DNA from: Salegentibacter tibetensis
GTDB taxonomy: Bacteria > Bacteroidota > Bacteroidia > Flavobacteriales > Flavobacteriaceae
Length of the DNA stretch: 64,000 nt
Direction: 5' to 3'
Assembly: GCF_020164485.1 (NCBI RefSeq)
Contig: NZ_JAIQZA010000001.1
Location: forward strand, 1 to 64,000
Numbering within the stretch: position 1 is the stretch's first letter; the number at the start of each line of letters is the position of its first letter. Below the pieces are notes generated by a model that saw only the letters and a program-made list of their open reading frames with translations, was not told where the DNA came from and made no database searches. The position numbers were made by a program, and so were the translations under genes. Positions 27,709 through 37,759 of this stretch are shown one piece after another.

Positions 27709-29118
27709 ATGAACGTGATACACGTAAGCGCTGAATGTTACCCAATCGCAAAAGTTGGAGGTTTGGGGGATGTTGTAGGTTCTTTACCAAAATACCAGCA
27801 TGAGGCCGGAGTTAGCGCCAAAGTGGTGATGCCACTTTATGACAATAAATTCACTGCTGCTCACAAATTTGAAAGTATTTACGAATCAAAATTGGTTTTG
27901 GGAGAAGATACGCATCCTTATAAAATCCTGAAATTAAAAGAAGACGTTCTAGATATTGAAGTCATTTTTGTGGATATGCCAGAGCTATTATTTAAGGATT
28001 TCGTTTATTCAGAAGATGATACCGAGCGCTTTGTAGCTTTTCAGATCGCAGTAATGGATTGGTTTCTCACCTTAAAAGAAAAACCTTCCATAATTCATTG
28101 TCACGACCATCACACAGGATTAATCCCTTTTATGGCGCAGGAATGTATGAAATATAAAAAGCTCAACCGAATTCCGGTAATCCTTACTATTCATAACGCG
28201 CAATATCAGGGATGGTTTTCGCATGATAAAGTACACTATCTCCCAGCATTTGATATTTCCCATAACGGTTTACTCGATTGGGATGGAATGATAAATCCCT
28301 TAGCGGCGGGAATAAAATGCGCCTGGCAGGTAACCACGGTTTCGCCAAGTTACATGGAGGAATTGCAAGAAGCTGCAAACGGTTTGGAAGGTTTACTGAG
28401 CCATGAAAATGAAAAATGCGTTGGCATTCTAAATGGAATAGACTCAAAAGTCTGGAACCCGGAAACCGATGAGTTTATCGCAAAAAATTATTCAGCTAAA
28501 AATATTCAAACCGGGAAAACAGCCAACAAAAAATGGCTTTGCAAAGAGTTTGGTTTTTCAGCTTCAAAACCTTTATTCGCTTTTATTGGTAGATTGGTCT
28601 ACGAAAAAGGAGCCGATCTTTTACCGGCAGTTTTAGATAAAGTCCTGGTTAAAAAAGATTGCAGCATCCTTATTTTAGGATCGGGCAATCCAGAAGTGGA
28701 AAGCGAATTAGAAAGCCTGAAGAAAAAACATAAAGGCGTTTACAATACTTTTATTGGTTATGATGAAAAACTCTCGCACCTCATCTATGCCGGCGCCGAT
28801 TTCCTGTTAATGCCATCCCGGGTGGAACCCTGCGGGCTAAATCAGTTGTATTCCCTTCGCTATGGCACAATCCCCGTGGTGAGAAGTATTGGCGGTTTAA
28901 AAGATACCGTAATAGATATTGAAGATGGTGGTTTCGGATTTTCTCACCCGGAAGCTTCAGAAAATGATATTCTTAAAACTTTAAACAGAGCTATTGCATT
29001 TTATAAGGATCCACCTTCATTTAAAAAAACCAGAAAGCATATTATGGGCATTGACCATTCCTGGAATGTTTCGGCTCAACAATATATCGATTTGTATAAC
29101 TCACTTAAAACCGGCTAA
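27709..29118 (+). CDS. glgA: Glycogen synthase
   Basis: GT5 glycosyltransferase of 469 residues that extends alpha-1,4-glucan from ADP-glucose. The ADP-glucose-binding KVGGLGD motif is at residues 15-21. The C-terminal lobe has FIGRLVYEKGADLL and PSRVEPCGLNQLY. It is the first gene of a closely spaced glycogen operon, with glgC starting two bases after its stop. Confidence 0.95.
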   Translation: MNVIHVSAECYPIAKVGGLGDVVGSLPKYQHEAGVSAKVVMPLYDNKFTAAHKFESIYESKLVLGEDTHPYKILKLKEDVLDIEVIFVDMPELLFKDFVYSEDDTERFVAFQIAVMDWFLTLKEKPSIIHCHDHHTGLIPFMAQECMKYKKLNRIPVILTIHNAQYQGWFSHDKVHYLPAFDISHNGLLDWDGMINPLAAGIKCAWQVTTVSPSYMEELQEAANGLEGLLSHENEKCVGILNGIDSKVWNPETDEFIAKNYSAKNIQTGKTANKKWLCKEFGFSASKPLFAFIGRLVYEKGADLLPAVLDKVLVKKDCSILILGSGNPEVESELESLKKKHKGVYNTFIGYDEKLSHLIYAGADFLLMPSRVEPCGLNQLYSLRYGTIPVVRSIGGLKDTVIDIEDGGFGFSHPEASENDILKTLNRAIAFYKDPPSFKKTRKHIMGIDHSWNVSAQQYIDLYNSLKTG

Positions 29119-29120
29119 AT

Positions 29121-30389
29121 ATGTTAAACGACAAAGTATTATCTATTATTCTTGGAGGCGGTCAGGGCACCAGGCTCCACCCATTAACAGAAAGCAGATC
29201 TAAGCCTGCAGTTCCAATCGCAGGTAAATATCGCCTGGTAGATATTCCAATCTCCAACTGTATTAATGCAAACCTTAAAAGGATGTACGTGTTAACGCAG
29301 TTTAATTCGGCTTCGTTGAATAAGCATATTAAAAATACTTATCATTTCAGTTTTTTTAGTCCGGCTTTTGTAGATGTTTTGGCGGCAGAACAAACCCCAA
29401 ATAACAAAACCTGGTATCAGGGCACCGCAGATGCGGTTAGACAGGGAATGCATCATTTCAAGAAACACAAATTCGATTATTTCCTAATCCTTTCGGGAGA
29501 TCAATTGTATCATATGGATTACAATAAAATGGTCCAGCAGCATATAGATAGCTGCGCCGATATTACTATTGGCACTGTTCCTGTTAATGCGAAAGATGCC
29601 CCGAGTTTCGGTATTATGAAAACCGATAAGGATAATAACATCACTTCTTTTATTGAAAAACCGAAATCTGAACTTTTACCAGATTGGACTTCGCCAACGA
29701 GCCCTGAAATGGAAGCTGAAGGCCGATCATATTTAGGTTCTATGGGAATTTACGTCTTTAACCGCAAATTGCTGGTTGAATTGATGGACGATCCTAATAC
29801 GGTAGATTTTGGTAAAGAAATAATTCCGCAGGCCATAGGAAAGAAAAAAGTTTGTGGATATCAATTTGAAGGTTACTGGACCGACATTGGAAATATAGAA
29901 TCCTTTTTTGAAGCGAATATTGGTTTAACTGAAGACATTCCTAAGTTCAATCTATATGATATGGAAAACCGGGTTTATACCCGCGCGAGGATTCTCCCAA
30001 CTTCAAAAATTTCAGGAACTAATCTGAAAAAAGCGGTTATTGCTGAAGGTTGTATTATACACGCTAAGGAAATTGAGTCTTCGGTAATCGGTGTTAGGTC
30101 TAGAATCGGAAAAGGTTCAGTTATAAAAAACTGTTATATGATGGGATGCGATTTTTATGAATCTTTAGAAGAAATTGAAGGAAATAAAATTCGAAATCTT
30201 GCCGGAATAGGTGAAAATTGTAATATTAACAACGCCATAATCGATAAAAATTGTAGAATTGGAGACAACACCACTATCAACGGCGGACCCCATTTAGAAG
30301 ATGACGAAACCGATGCTTATGTAATAAAAGAGGGTATTGTAGTGCTTAAAAAAGATGCAGTACTTCCCCCAGGAACAACTATAGGATAA
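29121..30389 (+). CDS. glgC: Glucose-1-phosphate adenylyltransferase
   Basis: 422 residues. Makes ADP-glucose, the committed step of glycogen synthesis. The nucleotidyltransferase motif ILGGGQGTRLHPLT is at the N-terminus. Substrate-binding strings (YQGTADAVRQ, FIEKPKSE) follow, and the C-terminal third is a hexapeptide left-handed helix (IGKGSVIKNCYMMGCDF, IIDKNCRIGDNTTING). It lies between glgA and glgB with gaps of one or two bases. Confidence 0.96.
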   Translation: MLNDKVLSIILGGGQGTRLHPLTESRSKPAVPIAGKYRLVDIPISNCINANLKRMYVLTQFNSASLNKHIKNTYHFSFFSPAFVDVLAAEQTPNNKTWYQGTADAVRQGMHHFKKHKFDYFLILSGDQLYHMDYNKMVQQHIDSCADITIGTVPVNAKDAPSFGIMKTDKDNNITSFIEKPKSELLPDWTSPTSPEMEAEGRSYLGSMGIYVFNRKLLVELMDDPNTVDFGKEIIPQAIGKKKVCGYQFEGYWTDIGNIESFFEANIGLTEDIPKFNLYDMENRVYTRARILPTSKISGTNLKKAVIAEGCIIHAKEIESSVIGVRSRIGKGSVIKNCYMMGCDFYESLEEIEGNKIRNLAGIGENCNINNAIIDKNCRIGDNTTINGGPHLEDDETDAYVIKEGIVVLKKDAVLPPGTTIG

Positions 30390-30390
30390 T

Positions 30391-32301
30391 ATGACAAAAG
30401 TTATAACGCACAGTTTATTTTCAGAATTTGATATTAACCTGTTTAAGTCGGGAAAACATTTTCGTTTGTACGAGAAATTTGGTTCCCACCCAATCACTCT
30501 CGATAAGGTTAAAGGAACTTATTTTTCGGTTTGGGCACCAGGCGCCAAACAGGTTTCGGTTATTGGAGACTTTAATCACTGGCAGGATGGCGAACATCAA
30601 CTAAATGTACGTTGGGACGGCAGCGGGATCTGGGAAGGTTTTATTCCGAATGTTGGAAAAGGAAATTTATATAAGTATAAAATTCATAGTAATCATGACG
30701 AAATCATTACCGAAAAAGCCGATCCTTATGCAAGACGTTGTGAGCATCCGCCCAATACAGCTTCTGTTGTTTGGGAAGATGATTACAAATGGAAAGATAA
30801 ATCCTGGCTGAAAAAGCGGAAAAAACATAATTCCTTAAATGCTCCTTTTTCGGTTTATGAAGTGCATTTATCTTCCTGGAAGAAGAAAACTGAAGAAAAC
30901 CGGTCACTTTCTTACTGGGAACTCGCTACAGATCTGGTTTCCTATGTAAAAGAAATGGGGTTTACGCACGTAGAATTAATGCCGGTCATGGAATATCCGT
31001 ATGACCCGAGTTGGGGGTATCAAATTACAGGGTATTTCGCGCCCACCTCGCGATTTGGTTATCCGGATGAATTCAAATATTTGGTAGATAAACTTCACGA
31101 AAATGATATTGGAGTAATCCTGGATTGGGTACCTTCACACTTTCCGGAGGACAACCACGGACTCGGTTATTTTGACGGAACACATCTTTATGAACATCCC
31201 GATCCAAAAAGAGGCTATCATCCCGACTGGAAAAGTTTGATCTTTAATTATAACCGAAATGAAGTAAGAGCATTTTTAATCAGTAATGCTTTATATTGGC
31301 TAGAGCAGTTCCATATTGATGGGATACGGGTAGATGCCGTAGCTTCTATCCTTTACCTCGATTATTCCCGGGAAGAAGGTGAATGGGAGCCAAATCAGTT
31401 TGGCGGAAATCAAAATTTGGAGGCGATATCCTTTTTGCAAGAACTTAATAAAGAAGTTTATGCTTCATTTCCCGATGTACAAACCATTGCCGAAGAATCT
31501 ACTGCCCACAGCGGGGTTTCAAAACCTGTTTTCTTGGGCGGACTCGGTTTTGGGATGAAATGGATGATGGGTTGGATGCACGATACGCTTCAGTATTTTA
31601 CTAAAGAACCTATTTACCGAAAACATCACCAAAATAATATCACTTTTTCCCTTACCTACGCTTTTACTGAAAATTTTATGCTTCCGTTATCCCACGATGA
31701 AGTGGTTTACGGCAAACATTCTATTTTAGGAAGAATGCCGGGAGACGAATGGCAGCGCTTTGCTAATTTACGCTTGCTTTATGCTTATATGTTCACTCAT
31801 CCCGGAACAAAATTGTTGTTTCAGGGATGTGAATTTGGGCAAAGTGAAGAATGGGATTTTCAAAAGAGTTTAGACTGGCATTTACTGGAATACGACTCTC
31901 ACAAAGGAATGAAGGAATTGATAAAAGCTTTAAATGAATTCTATAAATCGGAGCCCGCTTTGTATGAAAAACAATTCGTACCCGAAGGTTTTGAATGGAT
32001 TGATTACAGTGATGCCGAGAATTCGGTAATAAGCTTTATCAGAAAAGGAGATCAACCTAAAGACAATCTGATAATTGTTTGTAATCTAACTCCAATTCCG
32101 CGGGAAAACTACCGAATTGGCTTATCTAAAGCCGGAAAACTTAAAGAGGTTTTTAATAGTAATAAAAAGAAATTCTACGGAACAGGAGATTACGAAAATT
32201 CCAGCAAGAAAATTACCAAAGAAGCCTGGCATTCAAGGGAATATTCAACAGTGATAGATATTCCGCCTTTGGCAATGCTTGCCTTCAAATATTCCGGTTA
32301 G
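30391..32301 (+). CDS. glgB: 1,4-alpha-glucan branching enzyme
   Basis: GH13 enzyme of 636 residues that introduces alpha-1,6 branches. An N-terminal CBM48-like domain (about 20-120) precedes the barrel. The nucleophile is D315 (GIRVDAVAS) and the acid/base E368 (IAEEST), with LSHDEVVYGKHS later. It starts one base after the glgC stop. The order synthase-adenylyltransferase-branching enzyme gives a complete glycogen synthesis operon. Confidence 0.95.
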   Translation: MTKVITHSLFSEFDINLFKSGKHFRLYEKFGSHPITLDKVKGTYFSVWAPGAKQVSVIGDFNHWQDGEHQLNVRWDGSGIWEGFIPNVGKGNLYKYKIHSNHDEIITEKADPYARRCEHPPNTASVVWEDDYKWKDKSWLKKRKKHNSLNAPFSVYEVHLSSWKKKTEENRSLSYWELATDLVSYVKEMGFTHVELMPVMEYPYDPSWGYQITGYFAPTSRFGYPDEFKYLVDKLHENDIGVILDWVPSHFPEDNHGLGYFDGTHLYEHPDPKRGYHPDWKSLIFNYNRNEVRAFLISNALYWLEQFHIDGIRVDAVASILYLDYSREEGEWEPNQFGGNQNLEAISFLQELNKEVYASFPDVQTIAEESTAHSGVSKPVFLGGLGFGMKWMMGWMHDTLQYFTKEPIYRKHHQNNITFSLTYAFTENFMLPLSHDEVVYGKHSILGRMPGDEWQRFANLRLLYAYMFTHPGTKLLFQGCEFGQSEEWDFQKSLDWHLLEYDSHKGMKELIKALNEFYKSEPALYEKQFVPEGFEWIDYSDAENSVISFIRKGDQPKDNLIIVCNLTPIPRENYRIGLSKAGKLKEVFNSNKKKFYGTGDYENSSKKITKEAWHSREYSTVIDIPPLAMLAFKYSG

Positions 32302-32412
32302 TTAAATGAACAACAACGTTATAGTTAATAAACGCTTATAATATTATGTGAATTCTAACTTGAATATGAAAACTATTCTGTTCTTTTATCGCATAGTAAT
32401 CCATTATATAAT

Positions 32413-34827
32413 ATGATCACAAATACCGAGTTAGAACAAAAGGGAAATGCATTCCCTTCTAACGTAATTTCCTTTAGTAAAGATGTTGATACGCTTTACT
32501 TTACCACAGAAAACGATGTGGCTTTGCAAATCACGATCCTTAGGGATGGTTTGCTGCGTTTTAGATATTCTACTACCGGCAGGTTCGCCAAAGATTTTTC
32601 TTATGCCATCTCCAAATATGCCAGCGCTGGATATAATCACTTAGATATTGAGGAGAAGGAAGATTGTTACAGTATCACCACTACCAAAATTATATGCGAA
32701 GTCTCCAAAAAAGGATTATTAATAAAGATTTATGATCGTGCAGACGGAACATTGATCAACGAAGACGAACTGGGTTTTCATTGGGAAGATAGCTACGAAT
32801 TTGGTGGCGATATCGTGAAAATGAGTAAAGTTTCTCACGATGGCGAAAGTTATTTTGGCCTTGGTGACAAACCGGGACATTTAAACCTTAAAGGAAAACG
32901 CATTGAAAACTGGGTAACCGATTCTTATGCTTACGGAAAAGACACCGATCCTATTTATAAAACTATTCCATTTTACACCGGGCTTCATAATAAGAAGGCC
33001 TACGGAATATTCTTTGACAATACCTTTAGATCTTATTTCGATTTTGCGCAGGAACGGCGTTTTGTAACCAGTTTTTGGGCACAAGGTGGTGAAATGAATT
33101 ATTACTTTATCTACGGCCCGAAAATGACTGATGTTGTGGAATATTACACCGATCTAACCGGAAAACCGGATCTGCCTCCACTTTGGGCTTTGGGCTTTCA
33201 TCAATGTAAATGGAGCTATTATCCTGAAAGCAAGGTAAAAGAAGTCACTTCTAAATTCAGGGAGCTGCAAATTCCTTGTGATGCTATTTACCTGGATATT
33301 GATTATATGGAAGGTTTCAGGTGTTTTACCTGGAACAAAGAATATTTTCCCGACCCAAAACGAATGGTAAAGGAACTTGAAGAGGATGGTTTTAAAACGG
33401 TGGCGATAATCGATCCGGGAATTAAAATTGATAAAAATTACTGGGTTTATAAAGAAGGGCTTGAAAACGATTATTTCTGTAAACGAGCAGATGGGCCTTA
33501 TGTAAAAGGAAAAGTTTGGCCCGGAGAATGTTATTTCCCCGATTATACCAATCCGAAAGTTAGGGAATGGTGGTCTGGATTATTCAAAGAACTAATTGAA
33601 GATATAGGAGTTAAAGGGATTTGGAACGATATGAACGAGCCTGCGGTGATGGAAGTTCCGAATAAAACTTTCCCCCACGATGTAAGACACGACTACGACG
33701 GTAACACCTGCAGCCATAGAAAAGCCCATAATATTTATGGGATGCAAATGGCAAGGGCAACCTACCAGGGTGTAAAGAAATTTTCACATCCAAAAAGACC
33801 ATTTGTGATTACAAGAGCGGCCTATTCGGGAACTCAACGATATACCTCAACCTGGACCGGAGACAATATCGCCAGTTGGGAACATTTATGGATTGCCAAT
33901 ATACAAGTACAGCGTCTCGCAATGTCTGGCTTTTCTTTTGCCGGGAGTGATATTGGCGGTTTTGCCGAACAACCCCACGGTGAACTTTTTACCAGGTGGA
34001 TTCAGTTAGCAACTTTTCATCCGTTTTTTAGGGTGCATTCTTCCGGAGATCACGGCGACCAGGAACCCTGGACTTTTGATGAAGATATTACCGATATCGT
34101 ACGTAAATTTATTGAACTGCGCTATCAGTTGTTGCCTTATCTATATACCGCATTCTGGGATTATACCGAAAGAGGCGTGCCTTTAATAAAATCGCTGGTG
34201 ATGTTTGACCAGGAAGACGTAAACACGCACTATAGAATAGATGAATTTATTTTTGGCGACAGCATTCTTGCCTGCCCGGTTATAGAGCCGAACGCCAAAG
34301 GAAGACGTATGTATGTGCCACAAGGCCAATGGTATAACTACTGGACCGACGAGCTGGTGAAAGGAGGTAAAGAAATGTGGGTAAATGCAGATATAGATAG
34401 TATGCCGGTCTTTATTAAAGAAGGCGCCATTATCCCGAAATATCCAATACAACAGCATGTAGGTGAAAAGAAGATAGAAGAAATCACCTTAGAGATTTAT
34501 TACAAAAAAGGTAAGGAAAATTCTCAATTTTTTGAAGATGCCCACGATGGCTACGACTATACGAAAGGCCGTTTTTGTCTAAGGAGTTTTAAGCTTACAG
34601 GAAGGAAAAATCAACTAATTATTCAACAGCATAAAGAAGGCTCTTTTGACTCGGACTGTAAAAATTTCAAATTGAAAATTCACGGATTACCATTTGAAGT
34701 TAAGACTATCCAATTGGATAATGAAACGAAATCTTTGGATCATTTACAAGTTAACGGATGCCTCACGATGATTATCGATGAAAACTTTACAGAATTGGAT
34801 TTCAATGGAGAAAACGGGAATAGCTAA
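32413..34827 (+). CDS. GH31 alpha-glucosidase
   Basis: 804 residues of glycoside hydrolase family 31. The nucleophile is D406 in WNDMNEP and the acid/base D484 in WTGDN. Flanking motifs are GFHQCKWSYYPESKV and FRVHSSGDHG. There is no signal peptide, so it is probably cytoplasmic and hydrolyses maltodextrins from glycogen turnover. It follows glgB after 111 bases without a terminator. Its stop overlaps the stop of the convergent panE (CTAA). Confidence 0.93.
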   Translation: MITNTELEQKGNAFPSNVISFSKDVDTLYFTTENDVALQITILRDGLLRFRYSTTGRFAKDFSYAISKYASAGYNHLDIEEKEDCYSITTTKIICEVSKKGLLIKIYDRADGTLINEDELGFHWEDSYEFGGDIVKMSKVSHDGESYFGLGDKPGHLNLKGKRIENWVTDSYAYGKDTDPIYKTIPFYTGLHNKKAYGIFFDNTFRSYFDFAQERRFVTSFWAQGGEMNYYFIYGPKMTDVVEYYTDLTGKPDLPPLWALGFHQCKWSYYPESKVKEVTSKFRELQIPCDAIYLDIDYMEGFRCFTWNKEYFPDPKRMVKELEEDGFKTVAIIDPGIKIDKNYWVYKEGLENDYFCKRADGPYVKGKVWPGECYFPDYTNPKVREWWSGLFKELIEDIGVKGIWNDMNEPAVMEVPNKTFPHDVRHDYDGNTCSHRKAHNIYGMQMARATYQGVKKFSHPKRPFVITRAAYSGTQRYTSTWTGDNIASWEHLWIANIQVQRLAMSGFSFAGSDIGGFAEQPHGELFTRWIQLATFHPFFRVHSSGDHGDQEPWTFDEDITDIVRKFIELRYQLLPYLYTAFWDYTERGVPLIKSLVMFDQEDVNTHYRIDEFIFGDSILACPVIEPNAKGRRMYVPQGQWYNYWTDELVKGGKEMWVNADIDSMPVFIKEGAIIPKYPIQQHVGEKKIEEITLEIYYKKGKENSQFFEDAHDGYDYTKGRFCLRSFKLTGRKNQLIIQQHKEGSFDSDCKNFKLKIHGLPFEVKTIQLDNETKSLDHLQVNGCLTMIIDENFTELDFNGENGNS

Positions 34828-35750
34828 CTATTCCTTGCTTCTCTTTCCATAGGCATCAAACACTCGTAGATCATTTTATTTACGGGTGTTGAAATGTTTA
34901 ATTTTTTAGCTTCTTTTACAATAAACCCGTTGAAATTTTCTAATTCTGAAGGCCGCCCCGCCATAATATCGCGTTGTGTAGATGCAGTAGTGTCCGGTGG
35001 TTGATTTTGGATAATTTCAAAAGTCTTTTCCAGATGTTCCTCTTCCAAAGAAATTCCCTTTGCATTTGCTACCAACTTAATTTCTCGCGCGGTTTTTTGC
35101 AATAAATCATATAGATATTCGCTTTCCCTTATTTTATCTATAGAAACCCGTGTTAATCCGCCAAGGGCGCTAACAGTTGCGATATACAAAAACTTCTTCC
35201 AGATTTCCAGCTGAATATTTTCGGGATTAAAATTGGTAATTCCCGCTTTCTCAAAAACCGATTTTAATTGTTGAATTCTTTCTGATTTTGAATTATCAAC
35301 TTCTCCAAATGTGATACGCGGTTCAAAGGAAACGTGTTTTATATTCCCTGGTTTTTCTACAAAACTTACAATATGGCAAAGCCCCGCCAGTATATTTTTC
35401 TTCGGAAGGATTTCCAGTAGTTTTTCAACATTATTAGCACCGTTTTGTAAAGGTAAAATCATCGTTTCAGCTGTAATAATAGGCTTCAATTGCTTTGCTA
35501 CATCCTGAATTTGCCAGGATTTTACACCTAAAATCACCAGGTCTGGGGTAGGAACTTCAGCTAAATTATCGGTCGCTAAATTGGGCTTTACTTTGAAATT
35601 CCCGTTGATGCTTTCAACTTCGAGTCCGTTTTTGTTAATCGCTTCCAGGTGTTTTCCGCGGGCAATCATGCTAACGTCAAAACCTGCCTGGGCTAGTTTG
35701 CCGCCAAAATAACCGCCTACACCACCAATTCCGAAGATTAGAATGTTCAT
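34824..35750 (-). CDS. panE: 2-dehydropantoate 2-reductase
   Basis: NADPH-dependent ketopantoate reductase of coenzyme A biosynthesis. I prefer the ATG at 35750, giving MNILIFGIGGVGGYFGGKLAQ with the Rossmann motif at once; an upstream ATG at 35768 adds six residues. About 308 residues. Motifs ILPLQNGANNVEKL and IWKKFLYIATVSALGGLTR fit the family. Paralogous 2-oxoacid reductases exist, so the exact substrate is inferred. It is convergent with the GH31 gene, with overlapping stops and no terminator. Confidence 0.85.
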   Translation of the reverse strand: MNILIFGIGGVGGYFGGKLAQAGFDVSMIARGKHLEAINKNGLEVESINGNFKVKPNLATDNLAEVPTPDLVILGVKSWQIQDVAKQLKPIITAETMILPLQNGANNVEKLLEILPKKNILAGLCHIVSFVEKPGNIKHVSFEPRITFGEVDNSKSERIQQLKSVFEKAGITNFNPENIQLEIWKKFLYIATVSALGGLTRVSIDKIRESEYLYDLLQKTAREIKLVANAKGISLEEEHLEKTFEIIQNQPPDTTASTQRDIMAGRPSELENFNGFIVKEAKKLNISTPVNKMIYECLMPMEREARNS

Positions 35751-35832
35751 ATTATTTGTGTTTTTCATTACAAAAATAAAATATGTCTAAATTCTAAATT
35801 TATTATCACATCTAAGTTAGTGAACATGTTAG

Positions 35833-35856
35833 AAGCTGAAACAAGTTCAGCTTGAC
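35833..35856. repeat. GTCA-type palindromic repeat, copy 1
   Basis: The stem AAGCTGAA/TTCAGCTT with loop ACAAG is followed by GAC. The core TGAAACAAGTTCA is shared with the copy at 41904. It is a REP-like intergenic hairpin common in Flavobacteriaceae. Confidence 0.6.
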
Positions 35857-36005
35857 GAAATTAGATTTTTAGAGATAATTTATAGTTATTCCTTCTATTC
35901 CTGGCTAAAAAAATTTTGTCTTTGCTAATTTTTTTAAACTTTAAACGTTTTAAAGATATTGCAAGCTTATCTTTTTTATTTTTACAAAAAATCTGAGATC
36001 GCCCT

Positions 36006-36884
36006 ATGAGCACATCTTTTGAAAAGTACCAGAGACGCCGTTTGATATCGTCTTATTTTTCGGTAGTGATTAGTATTGCTTTAGTACTTTTTTTATTGGG
36101 AATGCTGGGATTGCTGGTCTTGAATACCAAAAAAGTAGCCGATCATTTTAAAGAGCAAATCGCCCTCACCGTATATTTAAAAGATACCGCCAAAGAAGTT
36201 GAAATTGAACAACTCAAGAAAAGCCTGGCGATGGCCGATTATACAAAATCTTCTACCTACGTTTCAAAAGAAGAAGCAGCCGAAGCGCACAGCAAAGAAA
36301 TAGGCGAGGATTTTATGGAGTTTTTAGGTTATAATCCTTTACAGAATTCCATAGATGTTTATATGAATGCCGACTTCGTCTCTGGTGAACAGGTAGATGA
36401 AATCGCCTCCGATCTTACTTCCAAAAACTTTGTTGATGAAGTGGTTTATGATAAACCGCTTATCGCACTTTTAAACGAAAACGTAAAGAAGATAAGCCTT
36501 TGGGTGCTTATTGCCAGCGGGGTCTTTACTTTTATCGCGGTGTTGCTTATAAACAGTTCTATTAGACTTTCAGTATATTCCAAACGATTTATTATAAAGA
36601 CCATGCAAATGGTAGGCGCTACCAAAGGTTTTATTCGCAGGCCATTTATCTGGCAAAGCGTAAAATTGGGTATAATAGGTGCCACAATCGCGCTTATTGG
36701 TATGGCCGGGGCGCTGTATTACCTCAACAGTAGTTTCCCTGAACTCTCACTTACCTCTGACGTAAAACTACTCACTGCGTTATTTATAGGCGTTTTTGTT
36801 ATGGGGATCCTTATCACCTGGCTAAGCACCTTTTTCGCTACTTCAAGGTTCCTAAACCTTAAAACTGACGAGCTTTATTACTAA
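36006..36884 (+). CDS. ftsX: Cell division protein FtsX
   Basis: 292 residues with four membrane segments: one near residues 17-40, and three in the C-terminal half (about 165-185, 218-240, 258-282). The extracytoplasmic domain between the first two has the FtsX-type TVYLKDTAKEVEIEQLKK string. FtsX works with the ATPase FtsE to control septal peptidoglycan hydrolases. No ftsE is adjacent, which is usual in this class. Confidence 0.9.
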   Translation: MSTSFEKYQRRRLISSYFSVVISIALVLFLLGMLGLLVLNTKKVADHFKEQIALTVYLKDTAKEVEIEQLKKSLAMADYTKSSTYVSKEEAAEAHSKEIGEDFMEFLGYNPLQNSIDVYMNADFVSGEQVDEIASDLTSKNFVDEVVYDKPLIALLNENVKKISLWVLIASGVFTFIAVLLINSSIRLSVYSKRFIIKTMQMVGATKGFIRRPFIWQSVKLGIIGATIALIGMAGALYYLNSSFPELSLTSDVKLLTALFIGVFVMGILITWLSTFFATSRFLNLKTDELYY

Positions 36885-37147
36885 TAAAAACGGGGAATTC
36901 CTTTTTCTTTTTAAGAAAAATCTTTTAGAATAATCTTTCCTGAATTTTGCAGTTTTATTCTGCAAAAACCCCTTTTTATTTTTTGAAAAACGCAAACGTT
37001 TTAGTTTTCGAAAACCCTTGAAAACACTATAAACCCTTTGTCGTGTCTCTCAAAATTCTTTCTACCAAATACTCTCAAACCTGACTCCCGTCATAGATTC
37101 TGCTGTATTTCCGCCCCAACTTTGTACCAAACTTAAAACCAAATATC

Positions 37148-37735
37148 ATGAGAGTTTTAAAATCATATCAAGTAATACTAACAGGAGTATTTTTTATGTT
37201 GCTAACCGCAGGCAGCATGTTCGGACAAAACTTTAGAATGGATGATTCTTCAGAAATTATTGTGGAAGGAACTTCTAATATCCACGATTGGGAAATGAAA
37301 GCAACTTCCAAACAAGGAGGAGCTACAATTACCACCGAAGATGGAAAACTTACCGGAATTTCCAGCTTACAAGTTACAGTGCCTGCTGAGAGTTTGGAAA
37401 GCGGAAAAGGTGCAATGGACAAAAACACTTACAAGGCGCTTAACACCAAACAACATAAAAACATAGAGTTTAAATTGGATGAGGTTAAGAAAATCGAGGC
37501 CAGGGATAGCAATTCTTATAAAGTAACTGGCCTTGCTACACTACAGATTTCAGGAGTTTCTAAACAGGTCCCAGTGGAATTTACCGCAAAACTTAATGGA
37601 AACAAATTGGAAATTAATGGCGAAGAAAGCCTCAACATGACCCACTACAAGGTAGATCCTCCTACTGCTATGTTTGGAACAATTACCACAGGAGAAGACG
37701 TAACTATTAAATTCAAATCAACATTTTCTAAATAA
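37148..37735 (+). CDS. YceI family periplasmic protein
   Basis: 195 residues with a signal peptide ending at GSMFGQ. The lipocalin-like YceI fold is shown by IIVEGTSNIHDWEMKA, AMDKNTYKALNTKQHKNIEF and the C-terminal VTIKFKSTF. The family binds long isoprenoids or similar lipids. It stands 24 bases before the porin-like gene, and a second YceI gene follows that one. Confidence 0.9.
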   Translation: MRVLKSYQVILTGVFFMLLTAGSMFGQNFRMDDSSEIIVEGTSNIHDWEMKATSKQGGATITTEDGKLTGISSLQVTVPAESLESGKGAMDKNTYKALNTKQHKNIEFKLDEVKKIEARDSNSYKVTGLATLQISGVSKQVPVEFTAKLNGNKLEINGEESLNMTHYKVDPPTAMFGTITTGEDVTIKFKSTFSK

Positions 37736-37759
37736 CTATTCAATTTAAAAATTATCACA

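Noticed and set aside
27581-27790. Minus-strand frame overlapping the glgA start
   Set aside because: It overlaps the well-supported glgA start, and its sequence has no recognisable fold.
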